A stretch of 64,000 nt of DNA from Rheinheimera aquimaris. GTDB taxonomy: Bacteria; Pseudomonadota; Gammaproteobacteria; Enterobacterales; Alteromonadaceae. The stretch is taken from NCBI RefSeq assembly GCF_020531985.1, contig NZ_JAJAVQ010000004.1:186001-250000 (forward strand). Reading direction: 5' to 3'. Shown here piece by piece: positions 19,429 to 28,155 of the stretch. The stretch's first letter is position 1, and every line of letters starts with the position of its first letter. A program made the translations under genes and the position numbers. The notes under the pieces are model-generated. The model made no database searches and was not told the DNA's origin. It worked only from the letters and a program-made list of their open reading frames with translations.

Positions 19429-19881
19429 ATGCGCAATGTAAAACAACTTAACTTCAGTGTTGTGATTAACGCACCGGTACAGACGGTTTGGCAGCGTATG
19501 CTGTCTGATGTTGGTTACCGCAACTGGACCTCGGCGTTTTGTGAGGGGTCGTATTTTAAAGGCAGCTGGCAGCAAGGCGAAACCATAAGGTTTTTATCAC
19601 CGTCTGGTAATGGTATGGTTGCCACTATTGCCGTGAACGAGCCGCTGGAGTTTATCTCGATAAAGCATCTGGGCTTTATTGTTGGCGGCAAAGACGATTT
19701 TAGCAGTGACAATGTCACCAGCTGGGCGCCGGCTTTTGAAAACTATTATTTTCATAACACTGATGGTGTTACAGAGCTTAGAGTTGAGCAGGATATTGCA
19801 CCGGAGTATGAGCAATATATGCAGGATACCTGGCCTTTAGCATTACAGAAACTAAAAGCGTTATGCGAGCGTAACGAATAG
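19429..19881 (+). CDS. SRPBCC (START/AHSA1-like) domain protein
   Basis: 150-residue cytoplasmic protein whose start LNFSVVINAPVQTVWQRML is typical of the SRPBCC ligand-binding fold, followed by the characteristic ELRVEQDIAP strand and a long C-terminal helix (WPLALQKLKALCE). Family members bind hydrophobic ligands or act as cyclases, Hsp90 co-activators or toxin-like proteins; the ligand here cannot be told. The frame is open from 19354, overlapping the upstream gene, but ATG at 19429 has AGAGG about 10 nt upstream and fits the domain start. It may be the third gene of the 17161 unit. Confidence 0.7.
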   Translation: MRNVKQLNFSVVINAPVQTVWQRMLSDVGYRNWTSAFCEGSYFKGSWQQGETIRFLSPSGNGMVATIAVNEPLEFISIKHLGFIVGGKDDFSSDNVTSWAPAFENYYFHNTDGVTELRVEQDIAPEYEQYMQDTWPLALQKLKALCERNE

Positions 19882-20078
19882 CTTAATTAGAGCCTGACAA
19901 GGCCTGTGGCACAGTATCTTTTCACTTGCTCGACATCAAACAGATTTCAACAAATAATTAATAAATCACTATTCAGGCTCGTGCTAAACACTTAGTATGA
20001 GACTGTTATTGCGTTATATTGTTTCCTTAGCTGGTACAAAAATAACGATAGTTAATTGACTGATATGAGATTTGAGCC

Positions 20079-21413
20079 TTGTTATCGATATTACTTGTAG
20101 ATGATGACCGCGAATTTACTGACGTTGCCAGTCACATCATCGACTTTTTAGGGCACACGGTGTCTGTTGCCGCCAATCTGGAGGAAGCAACAGAATGGCT
20201 GCAGCACAACAACTTTGACCATATTCTGTTGGATTTCATGCTGCCGGATGGCAGTGGCATCCATTTGATGGACCGGGTGCAGCAGCTGTTTCCGGTACCG
20301 AAAGTGACTTTTATCACCGGCCACCCGTCGGTTAAATCGATCATTGCTGAGCTTTGCGGGCCCAAGGTTGATTATTTGCTTAAACCTATTCAGCGCGAAG
20401 CGCTGGAGCAAGTGCTTAGCCCGGGCAAAGCTAAAATCAAAAAAGCTGCTGCAAACCAGGTTAAAAAGCACTTTGATTGTTTGATCGGTGAGTCTGAACC
20501 GATGCAGCAACTGTATACCATGATAGAGCGCGTTGCGGCGTCAAATGCTAATGTAATGCTGATGGGCGAGAGTGGTGTAGGGAAAGAGGTTGTTGCGTCT
20601 GCCATTCACACTGCCAGCAAAACGGCCGGCCCACTGGTTGCAACTAACTGCGGCGGCTTGTCAAAAGAGCTGATCGGCAGTGAACTGTTCGGCCATGAAA
20701 AAGGCGCTTTTACCGGTGCTGTTGCGCAAAAAGCCGGGGTGTTTGAACGGGCGCAGGGCGGCACGTTATTTCTGGACGAAGTAACCGAAATGCCGCTGGA
20801 CATGCAGCCGAATTTATTGCGGGTGCTGGAAACGAAGAAGATTATCCGTGTTGGCGGCAGCAAAGAGATCGCCGTCGATTGCCGGGTAGTGTCGGCTACT
20901 AACAGAAGCATGCAGAATATTGCCGAGCAGAATATTTTGCGTGAAGATATTTACTTTCGGCTGGCAGTGTTTCCGATAGAGATCCCACCGCTGCGCGAAC
21001 GATCCGAAGATATTCCATTACTGGCAAAAGCATTTCTGGCCAGTTTAAACGAAGAGAATAATACGGATTATCACTTAACTGACGCCCAGCTACAGCGGCT
21101 GGCCAGCTTTGACTGGCCGGGTAATGTCAGGGAGCTGCGTCACACTATTCACCGTGCTTATATCATGAGCGATCCGGCAAAAAAAGAAATTGAGCTGCCA
21201 GTCTCTTTTGCATCACCCTTTTCGGCGGTGAAAAAAGAGCAGACAGGGCTGACACCCGGTAAGACGATAGAGGAAGTTGAAAAAGAACTCATTTATCTGA
21301 CGCTGAAAAAAGTCAATGGTAACAAAACCTTGGCTGCCGATATGCTGGGTGTCAGTGTTAAAACCCTGTATAACCGCTTAAATGCGTATGGCGGCCTGGG
21401 CGAGTTTAGTTAA
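20079..21413 (+). CDS. Sigma-54-dependent response regulator (NtrC family)
   Basis: 444 residues: receiver domain (1-115) with acidic pocket VDDD and phospho-acceptor Asp in LLDFMLPDGSG; AAA+ sigma-54 activator domain (about 140-370) with Walker A GESGVGKE, the sigma-54 contact loop GAFTGA, and Walker B GGTLFLDEVTEMP; and a C-terminal Fis-type helix-turn-helix (NKTLAADMLGVSVKTLYNRL). All motifs needed for ATP-driven opening of sigma-54 promoters are intact. The start is TTG at 20079, because an in-frame TGA lies two codons upstream and the receiver begins at once. First gene of a five-gene signalling operon; the likely partner kinases are encoded downstream. The target promoters are unknown. 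Confidence 0.9.
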   Translation: MLSILLVDDDREFTDVASHIIDFLGHTVSVAANLEEATEWLQHNNFDHILLDFMLPDGSGIHLMDRVQQLFPVPKVTFITGHPSVKSIIAELCGPKVDYLLKPIQREALEQVLSPGKAKIKKAAANQVKKHFDCLIGESEPMQQLYTMIERVAASNANVMLMGESGVGKEVVASAIHTASKTAGPLVATNCGGLSKELIGSELFGHEKGAFTGAVAQKAGVFERAQGGTLFLDEVTEMPLDMQPNLLRVLETKKIIRVGGSKEIAVDCRVVSATNRSMQNIAEQNILREDIYFRLAVFPIEIPPLRERSEDIPLLAKAFLASLNEENNTDYHLTDAQLQRLASFDWPGNVRELRHTIHRAYIMSDPAKKEIELPVSFASPFSAVKKEQTGLTPGKTIEEVEKELIYLTLKKVNGNKTLAADMLGVSVKTLYNRLNAYGGLGEFS

Positions 21414-21435
21414 GTTTGCAAACAGGGGAAGACGG

Positions 21436-21645
21436 ATGGCCGACATCACGCCGGAAAAGTTAGCACAACAAATCCATGATATCCGTAAGCCGTTAAACCG
21501 AATCTCAATGCAGGCTGAACTCATCAAGTTGGTGCTGGAAAATAATTTACCACCAGAGAAAGCGATAGAGGCGGTGGATAAAATACTGCAGTCCTGTCAG
21601 GACTGTAGTCATTTACTGCAAAGCCTGTTAGATACCTCGCCATGA
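21436..21645 (+). CDS. Free-standing HisKA-like (DHp) domain protein
   Basis: A 69-residue protein that consists almost wholly of a histidine-kinase dimerisation/phosphotransfer-like helical hairpin. Helix 1 carries an H-box, QQIHDIRKPLNRISMQAELI, with the histidine at about residue 14; helix 2 is EKAIEAVDKILQSCQDCSHLLQSLL. No ATPase domain follows. ATG at 21436 has AGGGGA about 7 nt upstream; the open frame begins earlier at 21382 but overlaps the regulator gene. It sits 22 nt after the sigma-54 regulator and 23 nt before the CHASE3 kinase, so it is part of the operon. It might relay phosphate or alter kinase dimers, but this is inference. Confidence 0.72.
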   Translation: MADITPEKLAQQIHDIRKPLNRISMQAELIKLVLENNLPPEKAIEAVDKILQSCQDCSHLLQSLLDTSP

Positions 21646-21668
21646 TACCCCAACTAAGGAATTAATAG

Positions 21669-23147
21669 ATGCCAAAACGTGTGTTCGATAGTGCGCGTGC
21701 CAGCTGGTTTTTGTTGGGGGCTGTCATGATGTGTCTGATTGCTTTCAATGGTTATCTTGCTGTTAGTTCAATTAAAGAGCTAAGTAGTACGCAAACCAGC
21801 CTGACCAACACCGGCGACATTATCACCAAGCTAAACAACTTACATTTGTCCGTATTGTCTGCCGAGTCTGGTCAGCGGGGATACTTATTAACTGACGACG
21901 AATTATATCTTGAGCCTTATCAGGACGCATTAAAGCAGGTAAGGGCACAGGTTGCAGATGTTAAAACTATAGCGTCTGAGATGCCTGAGCAGCAGCTGCG
22001 CATCAACGAGATAATCCGGCTCAGTGAGGCCAAAATAGCAGAACTGACAGAAACGGTAGAATTGGCACGACAAGATAAAGAAATACTGGCGCTTAGATTG
22101 CTAAAAACAGATCGCGGACAGAATATCTATATGGAGCTGCGTGCTTTATTTGAAGTTGCAGGTCAAACTGAAAAGTCCTATCGTGAGAACTTGTTTAAGC
22201 GCCTGTCGAAAGGTCGAAAAGACGCGCTGCTGAATTTTATTCTATCTGGTGTGTTAAGCAGTGTGCTGGTGATATTGATGCTGGTGTTATCTTCAATAAG
22301 TGTCAGAAAAGAGCGTAAATATCTGGATGCGCTGGAACAGCAAAATGAAACCCTGACGGTTAAAGTAGAGGAACGCACCCAGGAACTACGCCTGTATTCA
22401 GAGGAATTAAGCAGAAGTAACAGAGAACTTGAAGACTTTGCCTTTGTTGCATCGCATGATTTGCAGGAACCACTTAGAAAAATTCAGGCATTTGGTGACA
22501 GGTTGGAATCGTCGTTCAGTCAGGATTTAGGTGAAAAGGGGTTGGATTATCTGAAACGGATGCGCAATGCAGCCAACAGAATGTCATTGCTGATTAATGA
22601 CCTATTGGATTTCTCCCGTATCAATACCCGCGGCAGAGACTTTGCTGACACAAACCTGACTGATGTCGTTAACGAAGCATTGGATGATTTAGAAATCGCT
22701 ATGCAGGAAAGCGGTGCTGAGGTAAATACCGATAATTTGCCCGTTATTCAGGCGGATAATAGCCAACTTCATCAATTGTTTCTTAATTTGCTGTCAAATG
22801 CGATTAAGTTTCGCAAACCGGACACCGCACCGGTTATTAGTATTACTGTGGCTAGTCACGAGCCAAACATTATGCAACAAGCCATCTGCGACAATTGGTA
22901 TCATATAGAATTTAAAGACAACGGTATTGGCTTTGCGGAGGAATATGCTGAAAAGATTTTTACACCGTTTCAGCGTTTGCATGGACGCTCAGAATACAAG
23001 GGGACCGGAATTGGCCTGGCGGTGTGCCGGCGCATAGTTGAGCGCCATCGTGGGTTGATTTACGCATCAGGTGAACCGGGTACCGGCGCCACCTTCACTT
23101 TAATTTTGCCTGCCGATGCCACACCATTTGGCAGCAAAGGAGACTAA
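21669..23147 (+). CDS. CHASE3-domain sensor histidine kinase
   Basis: Membrane-bound kinase of 492 residues. One N-terminal transmembrane helix (about 12-32), a periplasmic CHASE3 domain (about 35-180, with the typical SAESGQRGYLLT), and a second helix (about 190-212) are followed by a coiled-coil linker, a HisKA domain (FVASHDLQEPLRKIQAFG, phospho-His) and a HATPase domain with N-box NLLSNAIKF, DNGIGF and GTGIGLAVCRR. The DLQEPLRKI H-box is the type found in phytochrome-like kinases that pair with small receivers. The gene two bases downstream encodes such a receiver. The signal sensed is unknown. Confidence 0.92.
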   Translation: MPKRVFDSARASWFLLGAVMMCLIAFNGYLAVSSIKELSSTQTSLTNTGDIITKLNNLHLSVLSAESGQRGYLLTDDELYLEPYQDALKQVRAQVADVKTIASEMPEQQLRINEIIRLSEAKIAELTETVELARQDKEILALRLLKTDRGQNIYMELRALFEVAGQTEKSYRENLFKRLSKGRKDALLNFILSGVLSSVLVILMLVLSSISVRKERKYLDALEQQNETLTVKVEERTQELRLYSEELSRSNRELEDFAFVASHDLQEPLRKIQAFGDRLESSFSQDLGEKGLDYLKRMRNAANRMSLLINDLLDFSRINTRGRDFADTNLTDVVNEALDDLEIAMQESGAEVNTDNLPVIQADNSQLHQLFLNLLSNAIKFRKPDTAPVISITVASHEPNIMQQAICDNWYHIEFKDNGIGFAEEYAEKIFTPFQRLHGRSEYKGTGIGLAVCRRIVERHRGLIYASGEPGTGATFTLILPADATPFGSKGD

Positions 23148-23149
23148 AT

Positions 23150-23611
23150 ATGCCACTGACTAAAGCCCGCCCCATTACTATCCTGATGGCGGATGATGAC
23201 GAAGACGATCGTTTGTTAACACAGGATGCGCTGCGCGAAAGCCGGGTGCTTAACTCACTGTATTGTGTTGAAGACGGTGTCGAACTGCTGGAGTATCTGC
23301 GTAAGCAGGGCAAATATGCTATCGGTGCACCATGCCCCCGGCCAAGTTTAATTCTGCTTGATTTAAATATGCCACGTATGGACGGCAGGGAAGCGTTACG
23401 TGCGATTAAAGATGACGAGAATTTACGTGGTATTCCGGTGGTTATATTGACTACCTCTAAGCAAGAAGAAGATATGGTAAGGGGTTATAATCTGGGCGCG
23501 GCGTCTTACATTACTAAGCCGGTTAACTTTGACGGCCTGGTTGAGCTGATGCGCACTTTGGGCAAGTACTGGGTTGAATTTGTCGAGTTACCAGAACAAG
23601 ACGATGACTGA
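23150..23611 (+). CDS. Rcp1-like single-domain response regulator
   Basis: 153-residue stand-alone receiver with acidic pair MADDDEDDRLLTQ, phospho-Asp in LILLDLNMPRMDGREAL, switch residue T in VVILTTSKQEEDM, and the conserved lysine in YITKPVNFDGL. The insert between beta strands (QGKYAIGAPCPRP) is typical of the Rcp1 subfamily that accepts phosphate from phytochrome-like or CHASE3 kinases. It has no output domain, so it passes phosphate or acts by protein contact. It lies 2 nt after the kinase gene and overlaps the next gene by 8 nt. Confidence 0.9.
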   Translation: MPLTKARPITILMADDDEDDRLLTQDALRESRVLNSLYCVEDGVELLEYLRKQGKYAIGAPCPRPSLILLDLNMPRMDGREALRAIKDDENLRGIPVVILTTSKQEEDMVRGYNLGAASYITKPVNFDGLVELMRTLGKYWVEFVELPEQDDD

Positions 23612-25580
23612 GTTATTAAAGCCGATTGTCCGTGCCAACATCCTGTTAGTTGAGGATGATGAAGATGACTACATAATTACCCGAAGCCATCTTGATGATT
23701 TAGTGTCACTAGACTGCCAGCTGACATGGGTTACCAATTCAGCTGACGGTTTGCGCAAGCTAACCGAAGGCTACTTTGATGTGTGCTTGCTGGACTATCA
23801 ACTGGGGGCCGAAACAGGCTTGTCTTTATTAAAGCAAGCCTTTGATGCTGATATATCAACACCAATCATTATGCTTACCGGTCAGCCAGACAAGCAGCTT
23901 GACCTGCAGGCTCTAGAGTACGGTGCTGCAGACTTTCTGGTAAAAAGTGAACTGACAGAAGCGCGGTTTGCCAGGGCAATACGCTATGCGTTGAGCAGAC
24001 GCGAGTTTGAACTTGAACGTATGAATCGGATGCAGCTTGAAGCCGATAACAGATCAAAAGACCGTTTTCTGGCCCACCTGAGCCATGAGCTCAGAACGCC
24101 GCTATCTTCAATACTGGGTTATACCGAGTTACTACTGGAGTCGGATACAGCAAAGGACGCCAGACCAGAGCTAAATATTATTCTGAGCAATGGCAAGCAT
24201 CTGCTGAGTTTGCTAAACGATGTGCTGGACCTGTCTAAAATAACCGCTAATAAACTGGAACTGCGACCAGAGCCAACCAGTTTACGGCATGTCTTACTTG
24301 ATATCTATACCCTACTTAAAGTAACGGCGGTCGATAATGGCTTAACGCTGACTGTCAACTCATTAACCACTTTACCGGTTCTGATAACGGTTGATGGTAC
24401 CCGGCTGCGACAAGTACTGATAAACCTGATTTATAACGCGATTAAATTTACTGAAAGTGGCGGCATTACGGTTGACTTATGGGTGCAGCAGGAAAGCAAC
24501 AGAGAAATGCTATATTTCCGAGTCACCGATACCGGCGTCGGTATTCCCACCGGGCAGCTAAAAGACATTTTTGCCCCCTTTATGCAAGTCGAGGATTACC
24601 TGACAAGGAAAAAAGGCGGTGCAGGCTTAGGTTTAGCCATTTCTGCAGAGCTGATCCAGCGGATGGGCGGCAGCATAGATGTTGTCTCTGAAGAGCAAAA
24701 AGGCAGTGTCTTTACGTTTTGCGTCGACCCGGGCGATATCAGTGATACGCAGAGATGTTATTTTAATCCGGAGCAACAGCTTATAGACAGCGGTAGCAGA
24801 CAGGATAAATTGACGCTGGCAGGCGAAGTACTGATTGTCGACGACCTGGAAGACTTACGTAAGCTTGCCAGTTACTGGGTAAGTGCGACCGGAGCTAGCG
24901 TTGATTTGGCAGAGAACGGTTCTGAGGCTATTGAGAAAGTAAAACGCAAGCAGGAAACAGGAAGCAGTTATAGCTTGATCCTGATGGACTTACATATGCC
25001 GGATATTGACGGGCGCGAGGCAACAACCGTGATTCGCAAGCTTGGCTATCAGTATCCGATTGTGGCGCTAACAGCTGCTATGGCAAAAGGCATTAAGCAG
25101 CAGCTCGCGGGTCTGGGTTTTAATGATGTATTGTCGAAGCCAGTAACAAAGCATCAGCTTTATCGCATGTTACGCTCGTATTTAACGAGCCCTGCACTAT
25201 CTGCTTCTACCGCGGTATCTGAAGATAAACCATTGCATTTTCTGGTCGTTGAAGATGATGCTGAAGCTGCTCAACTGATGCAGATACTGCTGCAGAACCT
25301 TGGCGTTAATGTAACCTTGGCGCAAAGTGCGGAAGAGTGTATGCAGCTGCTAGCATTGCATCATCACTTTGACCGCATTTTGCTGGATATGGGCCTGCCC
25401 GATTGCAACGGCTTGCAACTGGTTGAACGTATAGAGCATAGCTATCCTGAGAATGTTGTCATTATTGTCAGTGGCCACGATTATGAACCGGCTGTATCGT
25501 CCAGCGCTATAGTGCAGCAAAGCGTTGTAAAGCCGTTGAGCAAACAAACACTGAGTCAAATTGTGGCCACATGCCGTTGA
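23604..25580 (+). CDS. Hybrid histidine kinase, REC-HisKA-HATPase-REC-REC
   Basis: 658-residue cytoplasmic hybrid protein with no transmembrane segment. Order: receiver 1 (about 8-125; LLVEDDEDD, Asp in CLLDYQLG), HisKA (about 150-215; LSHELRTPLSSILGYTELL), HATPase (NLIYNAIKFTESG, DTGVGIP, GAGLGLAI), receiver 2 (about 410-530; Asp in ILMDLHMPDIDG) and receiver 3 (about 545-655; Asp in ILLDMGLPDCNG). ATG at 23604 overlaps the upstream stop; a TTG at 23574 would add ten residues but has no better ribosome binding site. Input probably comes from another kinase through receiver 1. Last gene of the signalling operon. Confidence 0.92.
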   Translation: MTELLKPIVRANILLVEDDEDDYIITRSHLDDLVSLDCQLTWVTNSADGLRKLTEGYFDVCLLDYQLGAETGLSLLKQAFDADISTPIIMLTGQPDKQLDLQALEYGAADFLVKSELTEARFARAIRYALSRREFELERMNRMQLEADNRSKDRFLAHLSHELRTPLSSILGYTELLLESDTAKDARPELNIILSNGKHLLSLLNDVLDLSKITANKLELRPEPTSLRHVLLDIYTLLKVTAVDNGLTLTVNSLTTLPVLITVDGTRLRQVLINLIYNAIKFTESGGITVDLWVQQESNREMLYFRVTDTGVGIPTGQLKDIFAPFMQVEDYLTRKKGGAGLGLAISAELIQRMGGSIDVVSEEQKGSVFTFCVDPGDISDTQRCYFNPEQQLIDSGSRQDKLTLAGEVLIVDDLEDLRKLASYWVSATGASVDLAENGSEAIEKVKRKQETGSSYSLILMDLHMPDIDGREATTVIRKLGYQYPIVALTAAMAKGIKQQLAGLGFNDVLSKPVTKHQLYRMLRSYLTSPALSASTAVSEDKPLHFLVVEDDAEAAQLMQILLQNLGVNVTLAQSAEECMQLLALHHHFDRILLDMGLPDCNGLQLVERIEHSYPENVVIIVSGHDYEPAVSSSAIVQQSVVKPLSKQTLSQIVATCR

Positions 25581-25831
25581 TTTTTAGTCAGTTAAATGAA
25601 GGTCTCTGAGCAGTTTATTCAGTTTGGGCGATGTAAATAATTCCCACTGCTATGTTGGTATTACACTGTGTTAACGCCACGGCATTAGTCGCATCCTGCA
25701 TAATATGCTTTTAAGTTTTTGAAAATATTTAAATTATTTCCATCCTCATCGCTGGCATAAAGCTTGTAATAAGGTAACTGACTTCAAGCCAACAGGCTGT
25801 TAGTTATCTTGTGCATTTTATGGAGGCTACA

Positions 25832-26410
25832 ATGAAAAAATCTTATCTGGCTGCATTAACGGTTTCTGCGCTTTTCCTTTCCTCTGCTCATGCTGCTCCG
25901 GGTGATGATATTGACCATATGGGTATTTATGTCGGCGCTGGCTATGGTTTGCTAAATGTTGATGGTGACGACGAAGATTTTGATCGCGAAGACAATGCTA
26001 CCCGCATCTTTGCTGGCGCCCAATTTAATCAGGCTATCTCGTTAGAGGGTGGCTATATCGATTTTGGTAATTATGGTAACAGCGTATTTAACACGGATTT
26101 AGACGGCTACACCTTAGCGCTGAAAGCTGGTTTACCGGTGTCAGATCGTTTCACTGTGTATGCTCAGGGCGGTAATATCTGGTGGAAAGCTGATATTAAT
26201 GCGACCGATGACAATGATGATGTTGACGGTTCAGATATTTTCTACGGTGTTGGTGTCTCGTTTGCGCTGACGGAGAATTTAGACTTGCGTCTGGATTACA
26301 CTCGTTTCGATGTTGAGTTTGACCGCGATGAAATAGGCATTCTGGCTGAAATTGATAACTTCGACACTAAAGTCGACTACGCCAGCTTAGGTATCCAGTA
26401 TACGTTCTGA
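25832..26410 (+). CDS. Outer-membrane beta-barrel protein (OmpA/OmpW-like porin family)
   Basis: 192-residue protein with a clear Sec signal (MKKSYLAALTVSALFLSSAHAA, cleavage after AHA). Alternating strands follow (YVGAGYGLLNV, ATRIFAGAQFN, LEGGYIDFGNY, LALKAGLPV, YGVGVSFAL, LRLDYTRFDV) ending in LGIQYTF, whose terminal Phe is the usual barrel C-terminus. Loops are strongly acidic (DGDDEDFDRED, DDNDDVDGSD), perhaps binding cations. ATG at 25832 has an ideal GGAGG. A 250-bp AT-rich gap separates it from the signalling operon. It is a small porin or adhesion-type barrel; the exact role is unknown. Confidence 0.8.
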   Translation: MKKSYLAALTVSALFLSSAHAAPGDDIDHMGIYVGAGYGLLNVDGDDEDFDREDNATRIFAGAQFNQAISLEGGYIDFGNYGNSVFNTDLDGYTLALKAGLPVSDRFTVYAQGGNIWWKADINATDDNDDVDGSDIFYGVGVSFALTENLDLRLDYTRFDVEFDRDEIGILAEIDNFDTKVDYASLGIQYTF

Positions 26411-26571
26411 TTTGTTGTCTCTTTCTCTATAACGCCGGCGCTTCGTGCTGCCGGCAGTGCCACTCGTTATACATCAAAAATAGTGCGAATATTCCGTGCC
26501 GTGCAAGCCGAACTTTGGCCGCTGAAGCAGGTCTTATGCCTGTTAGCCCAAGGCGGAGCGGAGTAAACGGA

Positions 26572-27222
26572 ATGAATAAATTAGCGCAACTATGGCGGGA
26601 CAACCGCGGTGTTATTGTATTTTTAAGTCTGATGTTTGTCTTTCGAAGTGCGGTTGCTGATTGGAACGATGTGCCGTCGGGTTCCATGCAGCCTACGATT
26701 CAGATAGGTGATCGCTTACTGGTGAATAAGATGGCTTATGATATACGGCTGCCTTTTACCACCACTTCATTAATTAAACGTGTCGATCCTAAGCGCGGTG
26801 ATATCGTTATTTTTATCTCAGAGGTGGCGGATAATCGTCTGGTAAAGCGGGTTATCGGGATACCTGGAGATGTTGTAGCCATGCACAATAATGTGCTGAG
26901 TATTAACGGACAACCACTAAGCTATATTGCTGTGGATGAAGCGGCAGATAGTAGCAAAGTCCTCTCTGAGCAACTGGACGCCATAAAGCATCAGGTGAAA
27001 TTAGCACCATTTTCAACCGGACGTGACAGCTTCGCTGCCGTTACTGTACCCAAGGACCATTATTTGGTGCTGGGTGATAATCGCGATAACAGCGCCGATT
27101 CGCGTGTGATTGGTTTTGTGCCACGCGGTGAAATTGTTGGCCGCGCCAGCACAGTATTGTTTTCGCTTGATTACGACAACTATTTTTTGCCCCGCAGCGA
27201 GCGCTTTCTGGCTGCGTTATAA
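26572..27222 (+). CDS. lepB: Signal peptidase I (short form)
   Basis: Inner-membrane serine protease that removes Sec signal peptides. The 216-residue product from ATG 26572 (GGAG upstream) has one transmembrane helix (about 12-30), the nucleophile S38 in VPSGSMQPT, the general-base K92 in LVKRVIGIPGD, and the signature GDNRDNSADSR. E. coli LepB is 324 residues with two membrane helices and lies in a lepA-lepB-rnc operon; here the gene stands alone. It may be a second signal peptidase, which can only be settled with the rest of the genome. The frame opens at 26515 but that start lacks a ribosome binding site. Confidence 0.92.
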   Translation: MNKLAQLWRDNRGVIVFLSLMFVFRSAVADWNDVPSGSMQPTIQIGDRLLVNKMAYDIRLPFTTTSLIKRVDPKRGDIVIFISEVADNRLVKRVIGIPGDVVAMHNNVLSINGQPLSYIAVDEAADSSKVLSEQLDAIKHQVKLAPFSTGRDSFAAVTVPKDHYLVLGDNRDNSADSRVIGFVPRGEIVGRASTVLFSLDYDNYFLPRSERFLAAL

Positions 27223-27228
27223 CAGAAA

Positions 27229-27251
27229 AAGCACGGCTTAGCCGTGCTTCC
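27229..27251 (-). terminator. prmA terminator hairpin containing the stop codon
   Basis: Perfect 9-bp stem AAGCACGGC / GCCGTGCTT (27229-27237 and 27241-27249) with a 3-nt loop. Read on the minus strand the loop is TAA, the prmA stop codon, and the stem is followed by TTTTTCTGTT. On the plus strand it lies just after lepB but lacks a good T tract. Confidence 0.8.
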
Positions 27252-28122
27252 TTGCGCTTAAACGTACCCATTCATCCTGCACAGCGATGGGGTCAAAGCT
27301 AAACTCATCGCTGTAAGCCGCCATGACCGACTGTGCCTGACTTTCTAAAATACCAGACAGTGCTAACAGACCACCGGGTTTAACATAAGCACTGATAACG
27401 TCTTTCAGCTCAGCTAACGGGCCGGCCAAAATGTTGGCTAATACAACATCAGCCTGAAAATCTTTTGGCTGATCTTTGGGTAGGTAAAGTTCAATCTCGC
27501 CTTCAACACTATTACGTTTGGCATTGGCTGTGCTTGCTTCAATTGCCTGCGGATCGATATCCACACCTATCACCCGTTTGGCACCAAGCTTAAGCGCAGC
27601 AATACCTAAAATGCCAGAGCCGCAGCCAAAATCGACTACCGTTTGCTCCGGCTGAATGGTGGCATCTAACCACTGCATACACAGGGCAGTAGTCGGGTGG
27701 GTGCCGGTACCAAACGCCAGACCAGGGTCAAGCATAACATTGACCGCTGTCGGGTCTGGAATATCGCGCCAGCTTGGGCAAACCCATAGCCGCTTGCCAA
27801 ACTTAATCGGATGGAAGTTATCCATCCACTCGCGTTCCCAATCTTTATCTTCTAACTGCTCCAGCTTGAAGTCAGGTTCGCCTTTAAAGAACGATACCTG
27901 CTTCAGCTGATTCACCACTTTGTCCATTGGATGTTCGGCGTCAAACAGCCCTACCACCACAGTGTTGGTCCAGTAAATGACTTCACCTGGCATCGGCTCA
28001 TAAATAGGGGTGTCATGCGCGTCGAGAAAGCTCACGGCTTGTGCACCCCAGCCCATCAGCATATCGCTAACCTGCTCGGCTTTTTCTTCAGTGGTGGTCA
28101 CTCGCAGTTGGATCCAGGGCAT
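27238..28122 (-). CDS. prmA: Ribosomal protein L11 methyltransferase
   Basis: SAM-dependent enzyme that trimethylates L11. The 294-residue product has the N-terminal substrate-recognition domain ([22 protein letters not shown]), the class I motif [21 protein letters not shown] (printed here in parts: [14 protein letters not shown]), [14 protein letters not shown], and the NPPY-like [12 protein letters not shown]. Minus strand, 77 nt downstream of accC behind a terminator, with its own -10 (TATAAT read on the minus strand at 28154-28149). Confidence 0.97.
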   Translation of the reverse strand: MPWIQLRVTTTEEKAEQVSDMLMGWGAQAVSFLDAHDTPIYEPMPGEVIYWTNTVVVGLFDAEHPMDKVVNQLKQVSFFKGEPDFKLEQLEDKDWEREWMDNFHPIKFGKRLWVCPSWRDIPDPTAVNVMLDPGLAFGTGTHPTTALCMQWLDATIQPEQTVVDFGCGSGILGIAALKLGAKRVIGVDIDPQAIEASTANAKRNSVEGEIELYLPKDQPKDFQADVVLANILAGPLAELKDVISAYVKPGGLLALSGILESQAQSVMAAYSDEFSFDPIAVQDEWVRLSARKHG

Positions 28123-28155
28123 AATCAGTCTCGCTCAAAATTTTGCGCATTATAG

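Noticed and set aside
25581-25831. Small regulatory RNA or attachment site in the AT-rich gap before the barrel gene
   Set aside because: No terminator-like hairpin with T tract and no direct repeats were found; only the weak sigma-54-like site is worth reporting.
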